A stretch of DNA of 24,463 nt from an uncultured Lachnospiraceae bacterium. GTDB lineage: Bacteria > Bacillota > Clostridia > Lachnospirales > Lachnospiraceae. The notes beneath the pieces were generated by a model, which was given only the letters and a program-made list of their open reading frames with translations, was not told where the DNA came from and searched no databases. Positions 6,887 through 14,207 of the stretch are shown here, piece after piece. Position 1 is the stretch's first letter; each line of letters opens with the position of its first letter. The stretch lies in the NCBI GenBank assembly GCA_910588405.1, contig CAJUPT010000052.1:2088-26550 (forward strand). The letters are read 5' to 3'. The position numbers were made by a program, and so were the translations under genes.

Positions 6887-6971
6887 GATGAAAAACAGAC
6901 CGGCACGGCGTTTGAATCTGATGCGGGAGGCATGCCGGTGCCTGGCTGGCAGAAGTAAGAGAGGTGTGGCA

Positions 6972-8105
6972 ATGATTGATATCGCTCTGGCGGACAGATT
7001 TATCAAAAAAGCGGCGAATTATACACAGCAGAACATCAATGTGATGGATGAGAACGGCATTATTATTGCCAGTTCAGACTCGGAACGGGTGGGCAGTTTT
7101 CATGAGATTGCTTATAACATCATGAGCAGCGACAAAGAGCTGATCGAGGTATCCAAAAGCGACGGGTTTCAGGGCGGCAGGAGCGGGATTAATATGGCGC
7201 TGATCTATAAAAAACATAAGCTGGGCGTTGTGGGCGTCTCCGGCGAGCCGGAGGAAATCCGCAGCATGGCGCTGCTGATTAAGATGGCGCTGGAGACTAT
7301 GCTGGAGTATGAGATGCAGAGCAAAATGAACTATCAGAAACAGAGCCTTCGCACCCGCTTTGTAGACGGCCTTTTGTATCAGGAGGAACCGGATGCGGAA
7401 GGAGAACTGAGCGCTGTCTCCGAGCAGCTTGGCATTATTCCGACTCTTCTTCGGATTCCTATATTAATTTGTTTTGAGAATCAGGCCGACGGGGAAAAGC
7501 TCCTGGAACTGCTGAGAAAGAAAAATCTGTTCCGGCTCCAGGATATCTGCGCCGTTACCCGGAACAATAGCATTATCATATTCAAAAGCTTTCGGGAACA
7601 GGAAAATGTATTTGAGCAATACAAGCTGCTGCTTCAGGAACCATTGGAGGCGCTGACGGAATTCTTTTCTGAGGCCGGCGTTTCATGCCGCTTTTTTATA
7701 GGCAGTTTTCAGCGGGAATATAGATATTATGGGAAAAGCTTTTATCATTGCGGATGGCTGAAGAAATATTGCAGGGACAGCGAGGAAACCATCCATTATT
7801 TTTATGATCATGTGGGAGATTACATGCGGGACGTCATGCCGATGATTGAATTGAATCGTATTTATGAGGTGCTTTGCGGCCGCCTGGACGAAGAGACAAA
7901 GAATTCCATGATTGAGATGATTACGGTACTCCACAGAAATAATTATAATCTGAACGAGAGCAGCAGGGAACTGTTTATTCACAAAAACACGCTGATTTTC
8001 CGCTATAATAAGGTCAAAAATCTATTCCATATCAATCCGATCCAGAGTATGCCGGACAGGGAATTTTTAAGCTGGCTGGTATTGTATTTGCGGAAGAATC
8101 GTTAA
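6972..8105 (+). CDS. CdaR-family sugar diacid/glycerate-responsive transcriptional regulator
   Basis: About 377 residues. The N-terminus (IALADRFIKKAANYTQQNINVMDENGIIIASSD) is the putative sugar-diacid recognition domain, with the family's typical INVMDxxGxIIxS sequence. A middle region follows. The C-terminal 70 residues form a PucR-type helix-turn-helix (MIEMITVLHRNNYNLNESSR, then LFIHKNTLIFRYNKVK). E. coli CdaR activates galactarate, glucarate and glycerate genes, which fits the two glycerate kinases, aldolase and GarD/UxaA-like enzyme here. The ATG at 6972 is chosen because the family begins there and AGAGGTG lies just upstream; an ATG 28 codons earlier adds a Cys/Arg-rich stretch unlike the family. 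The gene ends 42 bp before the second glycerate kinase. Confidence 0.88.
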   Translation: MIDIALADRFIKKAANYTQQNINVMDENGIIIASSDSERVGSFHEIAYNIMSSDKELIEVSKSDGFQGGRSGINMALIYKKHKLGVVGVSGEPEEIRSMALLIKMALETMLEYEMQSKMNYQKQSLRTRFVDGLLYQEEPDAEGELSAVSEQLGIIPTLLRIPILICFENQADGEKLLELLRKKNLFRLQDICAVTRNNSIIIFKSFREQENVFEQYKLLLQEPLEALTEFFSEAGVSCRFFIGSFQREYRYYGKSFYHCGWLKKYCRDSEETIHYFYDHVGDYMRDVMPMIELNRIYEVLCGRLDEETKNSMIEMITVLHRNNYNLNESSRELFIHKNTLIFRYNKVKNLFHINPIQSMPDREFLSWLVLYLRKNR

Positions 8106-8112
8106 GGGGTAT

Positions 8113-8135
8113 GGATGCGGAACCGAATTAGGAGG
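8113..8135 (+). repeat. Leader-like GCGGAAC motif, copy 2
   Basis: ATGCGGAACCGAATTAGGAGG has the same order and spacing (GCGGAAC, six bases, AGGAGG) as the copy before the dehydrogenase gene at 9568. It contains the ribosome site of the second glycerate kinase. Confidence 0.4.
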
Positions 8136-8147
8136 TGCAGAAAGTTT

Positions 8148-9395
8148 ATGAAGATTGTATTCGCTCCGGATTCCTTCAAGGATTCCCTTTCGGCTGAGGT
8201 GGTGGCGGATATTCTGGAAAAAAAGGCCAGAGAATTTTTCAGGGATTGTGAAATGTGTAAGGTTCCGCTGGCTGACGGGGATAAAGGAACCGTAAATGCT
8301 CTGCTTGCCATCCTGGAGGGGAGCAGAGGACATGCCCTGGCAAGGGATTACCGGGGAGAAATGACCGAGGTGGAGTATGGTGTGCTGGAGCAGGATACCA
8401 TGGTGATCGAGACGGCCGGGCTTCTGTGGGAGCGGGAAACGGAAAGCTGTTCTGTTTCCTGTAAAATCATGAGTTCGTCTTCCTATGGCGTGGGTGAACT
8501 GATCCGCTTTGGTCTGGATCAAGGATACCGAAAGATTTATATCGGCGCGGGAGCCAGCGTGGTCAATGACGGCGGCATGGGCTGCCTTCAGGCGCTGGGC
8601 GTTCGGTTTTATGATTCTATGGGGTGTTTGCTGGAAGGGTCGGGAGAAAATCTGAATGAGATCACCGAAATTAACACCGAAGAACTGGACCCCAGGATTT
8701 TGGAAGCCAGCCTGACCGTTATGTGCGCTTTTAATAATACGCTGACAGGGGAACAAGGGGTTACTTATACCTACGGCGCCCGCCATGGAGCGGACCCTGC
8801 GCAGCTGTTACAGCTGGAAAAGGGGATGCGCAGGCTGGGTACGCTGCTGGAAAAGCTTCATGGGCATTCAGTGTGCGAACAGCCGGGAACAGGAGCCGGA
8901 GGCGGATTTCCGGCGGCGCTCCATGCCCTGTGCGGCGCCAGGCTGACTTCAGGGATTTCTACGGTGCTTGACCTGATCGGTTTTGAGCAGATTGTGGAGG
9001 GAGCCAGCCTAGTGGTGGTGGGCGAAGGAATTGTCAACCAGTCCAGCATTTACGGCAAAGCGATGGCGGGGATCGGCATGCTGTGCAAGGCCAGGGAAAT
9101 CCCGGTTGTGGCCGTGGTCGGCAGCATGGAAAGAGGGGCGGAGCAGCTGTATCACTATGGGATTCATTCTATGGCGGCCTGCGTCAATGCCGTGATGGAA
9201 CAGGCCTATGTGGTGGAAAATGCCGAGGAATTGCTAAGCCATGCGGCGGAACGGCTGTTTCGTCTGCTGATTGTGGGGATGAGGATGCAGACAGGAGAAA
9301 ACTGCCTGGCGGATATTCAAACCCGAAAGTACCGCAGAGAGGAAGAGCCTCAGGGAATTCACTGGGCCGTGAAGCCTGATGAGAGCGCGGGGTGA
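8148..9395 (+). CDS. Glycerate kinase paralogue with altered motifs
   Basis: 415 residues, same fold family as the minus-strand glycerate kinase. The start is the ATG 10 bases after GGAGGTG; an ATG 11 codons upstream only adds a basic tail inside the ribosome site. The first motif, DSFKDSLSA, is kept, but other signatures have changed. PLADGGEGT is PLADGDKGT (Glu46 to Lys), GGSATNDGG is GASVVNDGG, and TGEGRLDAQT is VGEGIVNQSS, losing the Arg-Asp pair and the Gln-Thr. The C-terminus carries about 25 extra residues (QTGENCLADIQ...). It is probably translated as part of the CdaR-led operon. I infer changed substrate, a regulatory role or loss of kinase activity; calling it simply 'glycerate kinase' would be unsafe. 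Confidence 0.85.
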   Translation: MKIVFAPDSFKDSLSAEVVADILEKKAREFFRDCEMCKVPLADGDKGTVNALLAILEGSRGHALARDYRGEMTEVEYGVLEQDTMVIETAGLLWERETESCSVSCKIMSSSSYGVGELIRFGLDQGYRKIYIGAGASVVNDGGMGCLQALGVRFYDSMGCLLEGSGENLNEITEINTEELDPRILEASLTVMCAFNNTLTGEQGVTYTYGARHGADPAQLLQLEKGMRRLGTLLEKLHGHSVCEQPGTGAGGGFPAALHALCGARLTSGISTVLDLIGFEQIVEGASLVVVGEGIVNQSSIYGKAMAGIGMLCKAREIPVVAVVGSMERGAEQLYHYGIHSMAACVNAVMEQAYVVENAEELLSHAAERLFRLLIVGMRMQTGENCLADIQTRKYRREEEPQGIHWAVKPDESAG

Positions 9396-9436
9396 ATCGT
9401 AGTGTCTGGAAATACTTCCGGAACAGGGGGGCTTGA

Positions 9437-9475
9437 AAAATAGTAAGCGGCTAAAAGACACCCGCTAACTATTTT
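9437..9475 (+). terminator. Hairpin after the glycerate kinase paralogue, terminator-like
   Basis: A 14-position stem with one mismatch (AAAATAGTAAGCGG against CCGCTAACTATTTT) and an 11-nt loop. A-rich on the 5' side and T-rich on the 3' side, as in bidirectional terminators, but with only a short T run that is itself in the stem. It may attenuate rather than end transcription into the dehydrogenase gene. Confidence 0.55.
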
Positions 9476-9484
9476 CCATGCATC

Positions 9485-9518
9485 GCACGTAAGGGTCTAA
9501 AGGGCAGACCCTAAGTGC
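9485..9518. repeat. Hairpin sharing a 13-mer with the element at 20562-20592
   Basis: AGGGTCT (9492-9498) and AGACCCT (9506-9512) pair around a 7-nt loop, extended by GCAC/GTGC (9485-9488 and 9515-9518). Its reverse strand begins GCACTTAGGGTCT, identical to 20562-20574. Both copies are intergenic. Confidence 0.7.
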
Positions 9519-9528
9519 TCATAACGAT

Positions 9529-9559
9529 GGGAGGGTAGTTGCGGAACTTTAATAGGAGG
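9529..9559 (+). repeat. Leader-like GCGGAACT motif, copy 3
   Basis: GGGAGGGTAGTTGCGGAACT is followed by TTAATAGGAGG, the ribosome site of the dehydrogenase gene. It is the closest relative of the copy at 14170-14198. Confidence 0.5.
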
Positions 9560-9567
9560 AAAATAAA

Positions 9568-10683
9568 ATGTGGACTTATTATAATCCGGTAAAAGTAATT
9601 TTCGGAACAGGAAAGCTTGCAAAGCTTGGGGAAATTTTGGAAGAAAACAGGATGGAGCGGGCGCTGATTGTGTCAGATCCTTTTACACACCGGTCAGGAG
9701 CGGCTGACAGGCTGAAAACCTATGGAGCGGGCAGAATTGTGGATATTATCTCCGAGGTGGAGCCGAATCCGACCTGTGAAAATGTGGATGCCTGCGCAAA
9801 GAGAGCCAGGGAGATTGGAGCGGACTCCATTATTGCCCTGGGCGGCGGTTCGGCCATGGACTGCGGAAAAAGCACTGCGGCTGCCGTGGCCATGAACTGT
9901 ACCGGGATGGAGCTGCTGAAAGGAAAATCGATCGAGGCGGCGCTGCCCATCATTGCTGTTCCCACCACCGCCGGTACCGGCAGCGAGGTGGGCTGGGGCG
10001 CCGTACTGTCCAACCATGAGACAAATGAAAAGGTGGCGATTTTCGGTGTGCCCACTTTTCCGGAACTGGCGATTGTGGATCCGGAACTGACCTATACGGT
10101 GCCGCCTGCGGTAACGGCTTCCACAGGGCTTGATGTGATTGCCCACAGCCTGGATGCCATGTGTTCGGTCCGTCACAATCCGGTTTCGGATGCGCTGGCG
10201 GTGAAAGCGGCCAGGCTGGCTTTTGAAAATCTGGAAACGGCTTATCGGAACGGCCAGGATGAGGCAGCCAGGGAGCATATGGCCATGGCCAGCACCATTG
10301 CAGGCTATGGGTTCAGCAATACCGGCACCACCGGCAGCCATGCCTGCTCTTATCTGCTGACCGCGAAATATGGGATTCCCCACGGAGAGGCTTGCGCGCT
10401 GACCCTGGACGGATGGTTTGTAAAAGCGGCCGAAGTGCGGCCGGAACTCCATAAGCTGGCTCAGGAGATGGGATTTGCCGACGCCGGGGCTTGCGCAAAA
10501 CGGGTGACGGAGCTGAAACGGCTGACCGGTATGCGGATGACGCTTTCGGAAATGGGCGTTCCGGATACGGAGGAAGCGATGGAAGAATTAATCAATTGCG
10601 CGGCAGCCTCCGGCAATATGGCAAATGATGTGACCGGGGCGGCAAAAGAGATGATCCGGGAGATATATGTTTCCCGGAAATAA
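9568..10683 (+). CDS. Iron-containing (group III) alcohol dehydrogenase
   Basis: 371 residues, standard for the family. The NAD(P) site GGGSAMDCGK is at residues 92-101, followed by PTTAGTGSEV. Metal ligands expected for iron-type dehydrogenases are present: Asp189 and His193 in GLDVIAHSLDA, His258 in SHACS, and His272 in IPHGEA. AGGAGG lies eight bases before the ATG. In aldarate pathways the aldolase product tartronate semialdehyde is normally reduced to glycerate by GarR; no GarR-type reductase is in the window, so this enzyme may do that job or reduce another aldehyde released by the neighbouring aldolase. The substrate cannot be read from sequence. Distance to the aldolase gene is 124 bp. 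Confidence 0.92.
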   Translation: MWTYYNPVKVIFGTGKLAKLGEILEENRMERALIVSDPFTHRSGAADRLKTYGAGRIVDIISEVEPNPTCENVDACAKRAREIGADSIIALGGGSAMDCGKSTAAAVAMNCTGMELLKGKSIEAALPIIAVPTTAGTGSEVGWGAVLSNHETNEKVAIFGVPTFPELAIVDPELTYTVPPAVTASTGLDVIAHSLDAMCSVRHNPVSDALAVKAARLAFENLETAYRNGQDEAAREHMAMASTIAGYGFSNTGTTGSHACSYLLTAKYGIPHGEACALTLDGWFVKAAEVRPELHKLAQEMGFADAGACAKRVTELKRLTGMRMTLSEMGVPDTEEAMEELINCAAASGNMANDVTGAAKEMIREIYVSRK

Positions 10684-10694
10684 GGAAGCACATG

Positions 10695-10733
10695 TCCGGA
10701 ATCCTGCGCTAGTCTCAGACGGAGACTGCCGGA
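10695..10733 (+). other. Imperfect nested hairpin before the aldolase gene
   Basis: Outer TCCGG/CCGGA arms enclose an inner AGTCTC-AGACG-GAGACT stem. There is no following T run, so it is more likely a leader or mRNA-stability structure than a terminator. Confidence 0.4.
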
Positions 10734-10807
10734 TAGTATCAAATATCAATTGATTTCATCGCAGTGAAACTCTGCGCATATATGGAGAATGATCGGGGGA
10801 ACGAACA

Positions 10808-11596
10808 ATGGATAACCTTACAAACTGGAAAGAAGCGTTAAAAGAACGACCGCTTTACGGCTGCTTCGTCACATACGGATCGGCAGATATCGCGGAGATG
10901 ACAGCCATGCTGGGATTTGATTTTCTGGTGCTGGACAATGAGCATGGAGTGATCGAGCAGAGCACCCTGGTAGATATGGTACGGGCTTCCCAGCTGCGGG
11001 GTGTTCCGGCAGTGGTGCGCTGTGCCATGAAAGAATATGACCATATCCAGAAAGCGCTGGACTTTGGCGCCAATGGCATTCTGGCGCCGCTGGTAAATAC
11101 GGCTGAGGATGCCAGACGTGTTGTGGATATGTCGAATTATTTTCCAGAGGGTCACAGAGGGACGGCATATCTGCCAAGAGCTTCCCATTACGGATTGGTT
11201 CCGGACAAACGAGCCTATCTGAAACAGGCCAATGCCTGCAAGCTGGTAGCCTGTCAGGTGGAGACCCGGCAGGCTATCGAAAATCTGGATGAAATTCTCG
11301 CCGTGGAAGGTGTGGATGTGTATTTTATCGGCCCGGGTGATCTGGCATCTTCCTATGACGAACCCACCTGCAGCCCGAAGATGATGGAGATTACCGAGGC
11401 GGCGATCCGACGAATCGCGGCGGCCGGAAAAGTGGCCGGCTATTATGTGGGAACGCCGGAGGCTGCTAAAGAAGCGGCAGGCTGGGGCGCTACGTTTTTG
11501 CTGACGGCGATTAATCAGTATATGACTGCCGGCGGACTGAATTTTTTAAGCAGGGTGCGGGGAGGTCAGGATGTGGAAGTAAAGTCGGTTTACTAA
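10808..11596 (+). CDS. HpcH/HpaI-family class II aldolase (2-keto-3-deoxy acid aldolase)
   Basis: 262 residues, the usual length for the family that includes HpaI, GarL and RhmA. Active-site residues can be placed: LDNEHG with the catalytic His46, Arg71 in VVRCA, Glu152 in QVET and Asp178 in IGPGDLA. The last two are the divalent metal ligands. These enzymes cleave 2-keto-3-deoxy (or 5-keto-4-deoxy) sugar acids to pyruvate plus an aldehyde. GarL yields tartronate semialdehyde, which would link this gene to the dehydrogenase before it and to glycerate kinase. GGGGGA lies eight bases before the ATG. The precise substrate is undetermined; KDG cleavage to pyruvate and glyceraldehyde is a real alternative, given the UxuA gene 16 bp downstream. 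Confidence 0.93.
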   Translation: MDNLTNWKEALKERPLYGCFVTYGSADIAEMTAMLGFDFLVLDNEHGVIEQSTLVDMVRASQLRGVPAVVRCAMKEYDHIQKALDFGANGILAPLVNTAEDARRVVDMSNYFPEGHRGTAYLPRASHYGLVPDKRAYLKQANACKLVACQVETRQAIENLDEILAVEGVDVYFIGPGDLASSYDEPTCSPKMMEITEAAIRRIAAAGKVAGYYVGTPEAAKEAAGWGATFLLTAINQYMTAGGLNFLSRVRGGQDVEVKSVY

Positions 11597-11612
11597 ACGA
11601 GGAGGATGACAG

Positions 11613-12812
11613 ATGACTGATCAAAAACAGCAACGGACAGTGCAAGCCCCGGAAGGGGAGCTGCGGAACTCTAATATGAAATTGATTCTTCGCTGGCACG
11701 GAGAAAAAGACCCAATATCATTAAAACAATATGCTCAGATTCCTAATCTGTATGGAATCGTGACATCCCTGTACCATCTGTCTTTGGGGGATGTATGGGA
11801 TAAAAAAGCAATTTTGAAGCTGAAAGAGCAGGTTGCGTTTTACGGCCTGAAATTTGAGATTGTGGACAGTTTTCGCATTCATGAGGACATTAAGCGGGGG
11901 TATGAGAGCAGGGACGAACTGATTGAGCACTATAAGGCGAATATCCGGATGCTGGCGGAATGCGGCATTAAGATTATCTGCTACAATTTTATGCTGGTAT
12001 TTGACTGGACCCGGACCGATCTGTCTTATCTTTTGCCGGACGGCTCAGACTGTCTGCGGTTCGAACAGGCGACAGTGGATAAGATCGATCCCCGAAAGGG
12101 GATTGATCTGCCTGGCTGGGGAACCAATCATACGCCGGAACAATTGCAGATCCTTTTGAAAAGTTATGAGGGGATCAGTGAGGAAAAACTTTGGGAGAAC
12201 TGCCACTATTTTCTGAAACAGGTACTTCCTGTGGCTTCGTCCTGCGGCGTAAAGCTGGCTCTTCATCCGGACGATCCGCCCAGACCTGTTTTCGGACTTC
12301 CCAGAATCGCGAAAAACGCACAGGATTACCGGAGAATCCTGTATACGGAGGATATCTGCTGTGACAGCAATGCCATCACTTTCTGCTGTGGTTCTTTCGG
12401 TTCCGGAGCAGGAAATGATATGCCCGCCATGATTCGGGAATTCGGATCGAAGGGAAAAATTCCATTTGTTCATTTCCGAAATATACGGCTGGAAGAAAAC
12501 GGAGACTTCTATGAATCGGGGCATCAGACCGGCTGCGGCAGCAGTGATATGGGCGAGATAATGCGGTCATTGTGTGATATGGAACAGCCCTTTTATCTTC
12601 GGCCAGACCATGGAAGAAGAATCTGGGACGAGGCGTGGGGCGTGCGTGAAATCACCCATGAGGACGGAACCATCACGACAGAGCATCGTCCGGACGGCTT
12701 TGGCGGAGAAAAACCGGCCGCAGGCTATGGCCTGTTTGACCGCGCTTTGGGAGCGGCGTATGCCAGAGGGCTTTATGAAGGGATTATGAAGGAGCGGAAG
12801 AGCACAGAGTAA
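11613..12812 (+). CDS. uxuA: Mannonate dehydratase
   Basis: UxuA converts D-mannonate to 2-keto-3-deoxygluconate. Family features are clear: MKLILRWHG near the N-terminus, IICYNFMLVFDWTRTDL, ALHPDDPP (His218), FCCGSFGSG.GND (Cys259), VHFRNI (His287) and LRPDHGRR (Asp332). The spacing of these His/Cys/His/Asp residues fits the metal site of known UxuA structures. The C-terminus looks complete. The start at 11613 has GAGGAGG at ideal spacing, but it adds about 21 residues before the point where UxuA proteins normally begin (Met at 11676). The added part includes a copy of the window's GCGGAACT leader motif, so either start may be used. The gene is 16 bp after the aldolase gene and one base before the truncated dehydratase. 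Confidence 0.93.
   Translation: MTDQKQQRTVQAPEGELRNSNMKLILRWHGEKDPISLKQYAQIPNLYGIVTSLYHLSLGDVWDKKAILKLKEQVAFYGLKFEIVDSFRIHEDIKRGYESRDELIEHYKANIRMLAECGIKIICYNFMLVFDWTRTDLSYLLPDGSDCLRFEQATVDKIDPRKGIDLPGWGTNHTPEQLQILLKSYEGISEEKLWENCHYFLKQVLPVASSCGVKLALHPDDPPRPVFGLPRIAKNAQDYRRILYTEDICCDSNAITFCCGSFGSGAGNDMPAMIREFGSKGKIPFVHFRNIRLEENGDFYESGHQTGCGSSDMGEIMRSLCDMEQPFYLRPDHGRRIWDEAWGVREITHEDGTITTEHRPDGFGGEKPAAGYGLFDRALGAAYARGLYEGIMKERKSTE
11651..11680 (+). repeat. Leader-like GCGGAACT motif inside the uxuA 5' end, copy 4
   Basis: GGAGCTGCGGAACTCTAAT is followed directly by the ATG at 11676, the point where UxuA family homology begins. Here the motif is translated if the 11613 start is used. Confidence 0.4.
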
Positions 12813-12813
12813 T

Positions 12814-13587
12814 TTGACAGATAACAGGTTTAATATCCGGGCGCTGATGAACCGGATGAAACAGTATCTGCACCTGGATTGTATGACCTGTACCGGAAAA
12901 ACCATCGGAGAAGAGATCGAAGGAGCTGAGGTGTTCGACGACGATGTGATCAGGCCGCTTGATAATCCTGTTTATCCGCAGGGCGCTCTGGCTGTCCTTT
13001 ATGGAAATCTGGCGCCAGGCGGAGCGGTAATCAAAGCAAGCGCCTGCAGTCCTTTTCTGCAAAAACATACGGGTCCGGCACTGGTGTTTGACGATTATCC
13101 TTCTTATAAACAGGTGGCCGACCGGGATGATTTTGAGGTAACGCCTGACAGCGTTATTATCCTGCGCAATTGCGGTCCGAAAGGCGGTCCCGGGATGCCG
13201 GAGTGGGGAATGGTGCCGATTCCGGCCAAGCTGGTGAAACAGGGTGTGCGGGATATGGTGCGGATTTCCGATGCCCGTATGAGCGGCACCAGCTATGGTG
13301 CCTGCGTTCTTCATGTTTCTCCGGAGGCTCATGTGGGAGGACCGTTGGCATTGGTGGAAAATGGAGACCTTATTACACTTGATATTCCGAAAAGAGAACT
13401 GACGCTTCATGTCTCTGAGGAAGAACTGAGCCGCCGAAGAAAACTATGGCAGGAGCCGGCACCGAAAAATGAGAGGGGGTACGGCTGGATTTATGACAGG
13501 CATGTGACGCAGGCGGAAGATGGCTGTGACTTTGACTTTTTGCAGACAGATTTTGGCGCTGCCTGCAAGGAACCGGATATTTTCTGA
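12814..13587 (+). pseudogene. C-terminal half of an IlvD/Edd-family dehydratase (sugar-acid or dihydroxy-acid type)
   Basis: 257 residues covering only the second half of an IlvD/Edd protein (normally about 570). Identifiable segments are CTGKTIGEEIEGAEVFDDDV, IRPLDNPVYPQGALAVLYGN, HTGPALVFDDYPS, GPKGGPGMPEWGM and RISDARMSGTSYGACVLHV. The tail (ERGYGWIYDRHV..AEDGCDFDFL) resembles sugar-acid dehydratases such as L-arabonate dehydratase. The N-terminal half, which carries the Fe-S cluster cysteines and metal ligands, is missing. The frame opens at a TTG one base after the uxuA stop, with only a distant purine-rich site. I read it as a deletion relic. A separately expressed half-protein is possible, because the remaining frame has no lesions. 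Confidence 0.82.
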
Positions 13588-13624
13588 TAGGGACAATTAT
13601 CTGATTGTTGTGGGAGGAGGCATT

Positions 13625-14089
13625 ATGGGTTTATTTGACGTCATTGTAATCGGAGCCGGTGTGACAGGCTGTGCCGTGGCTAGGGAATTGTCCCGGTATC
13701 GACTGAAAATCGGCGTTTTGGAAAAGGAAGCGGATGTGGCCTGCGGAAATTCATCCCGTAACTCCGGCGTACTCCATGCGGGCTTTACCTATCGGACAGG
13801 CTCCTTGAAAACTGCCTGCTGTGTGGAAAGAAATCAGGAGTTTGACCAGGTGGCAAAAGAACTGGATGTTCCGTTTAAGCGGACGGGAAAGCTGGTGGTG
13901 GGATTTACTGAAAAAGACCGGAACAATCTGCTGCGGTTCAAAGAAGTGGGCGAGGCCAACGGCGTAAAAGGGCTGGAGCTGATCGACCGGAAGCGGATGC
14001 CCCATATTCTGAGTTCCGACGCAGATGTGATTGTTACCAGAGCTGTGAATAAAAAATGCTTCGGCGGGAGGGCTGTAGCGGAACTGTAA
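13625..14089 (+). pseudogene. N-terminal fragment of an FAD-dependent oxidoreductase (GlpA/LhgO-like)
   Basis: The 155-residue frame starts at an ATG after GGGAGGAGG. It opens with a Rossmann FAD site (DVIVIGAGVTGCAVARELSR), an acidic second strand (IGVLEKEADVACGNSSRNSG), and HAGF..., as in DAO-family glycerol-3-phosphate or L-2-hydroxyglutarate dehydrogenases. These are 400-550 residues long. Here homology fades near RMPHILSSDADVIVTRA and the frame ends in GGRAVAEL, encoded by the first copy of a 25-bp direct repeat. The substrate and catalytic parts are absent, so it cannot work as an oxidoreductase. It probably belonged to a hydroxyacid-oxidising step of the same operon. The start region looks healthy, so the truncated protein may still be made. 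Confidence 0.82.
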
Positions 14090-14193
14090 AACAGCGGAAG
14101 CCCGAACGATGCACGGAACGGTTTACAGACGGGGAAGCGGCTGGAAATCGTTCCAGATGAGGGTGTATCGGGAGGGCTGTAGCGGAACTGTAA
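14065..14193 (+). repeat. Pair of exact 25-bp direct repeats flanking 79 bp
   Basis: The copies are at 14065-14089 and 14169-14193. Both contain GGGCTGTAGCGGAACTGTAA, the core of the leader-like motif. The first copy encodes the last residues and stop of the truncated FAD protein; the second leads into the LarA-family gene. The 79 bp between them encode nothing I recognise. Confidence 0.9.
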
Positions 14194-14199
14194 TTGGAA
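14170..14199 (+). repeat. Leader-like GCGGAACT motif, copy 5
   Basis: CTGTAGCGGAACTGTAAT is followed by TGGAAGG, a weak ribosome site nine bases before the ATG at 14208. It is aligned almost base for base with the copy at 9529-9559. Confidence 0.5.
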
Positions 14200-14207
14200 G
14201 GTAAACT

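Noticed and set aside
6888..6971. Upstream start of the CdaR-type regulator
   Set aside because: It adds 28 basic, Cys-containing residues not found in the family and begins at the predicted -10 region.
9694..10452. 252-codon minus-strand open frame, His/Arg/Gly rich
   Set aside because: Antisense to the alcohol dehydrogenase, whose metal and NAD motifs are intact. No recognisable domain.
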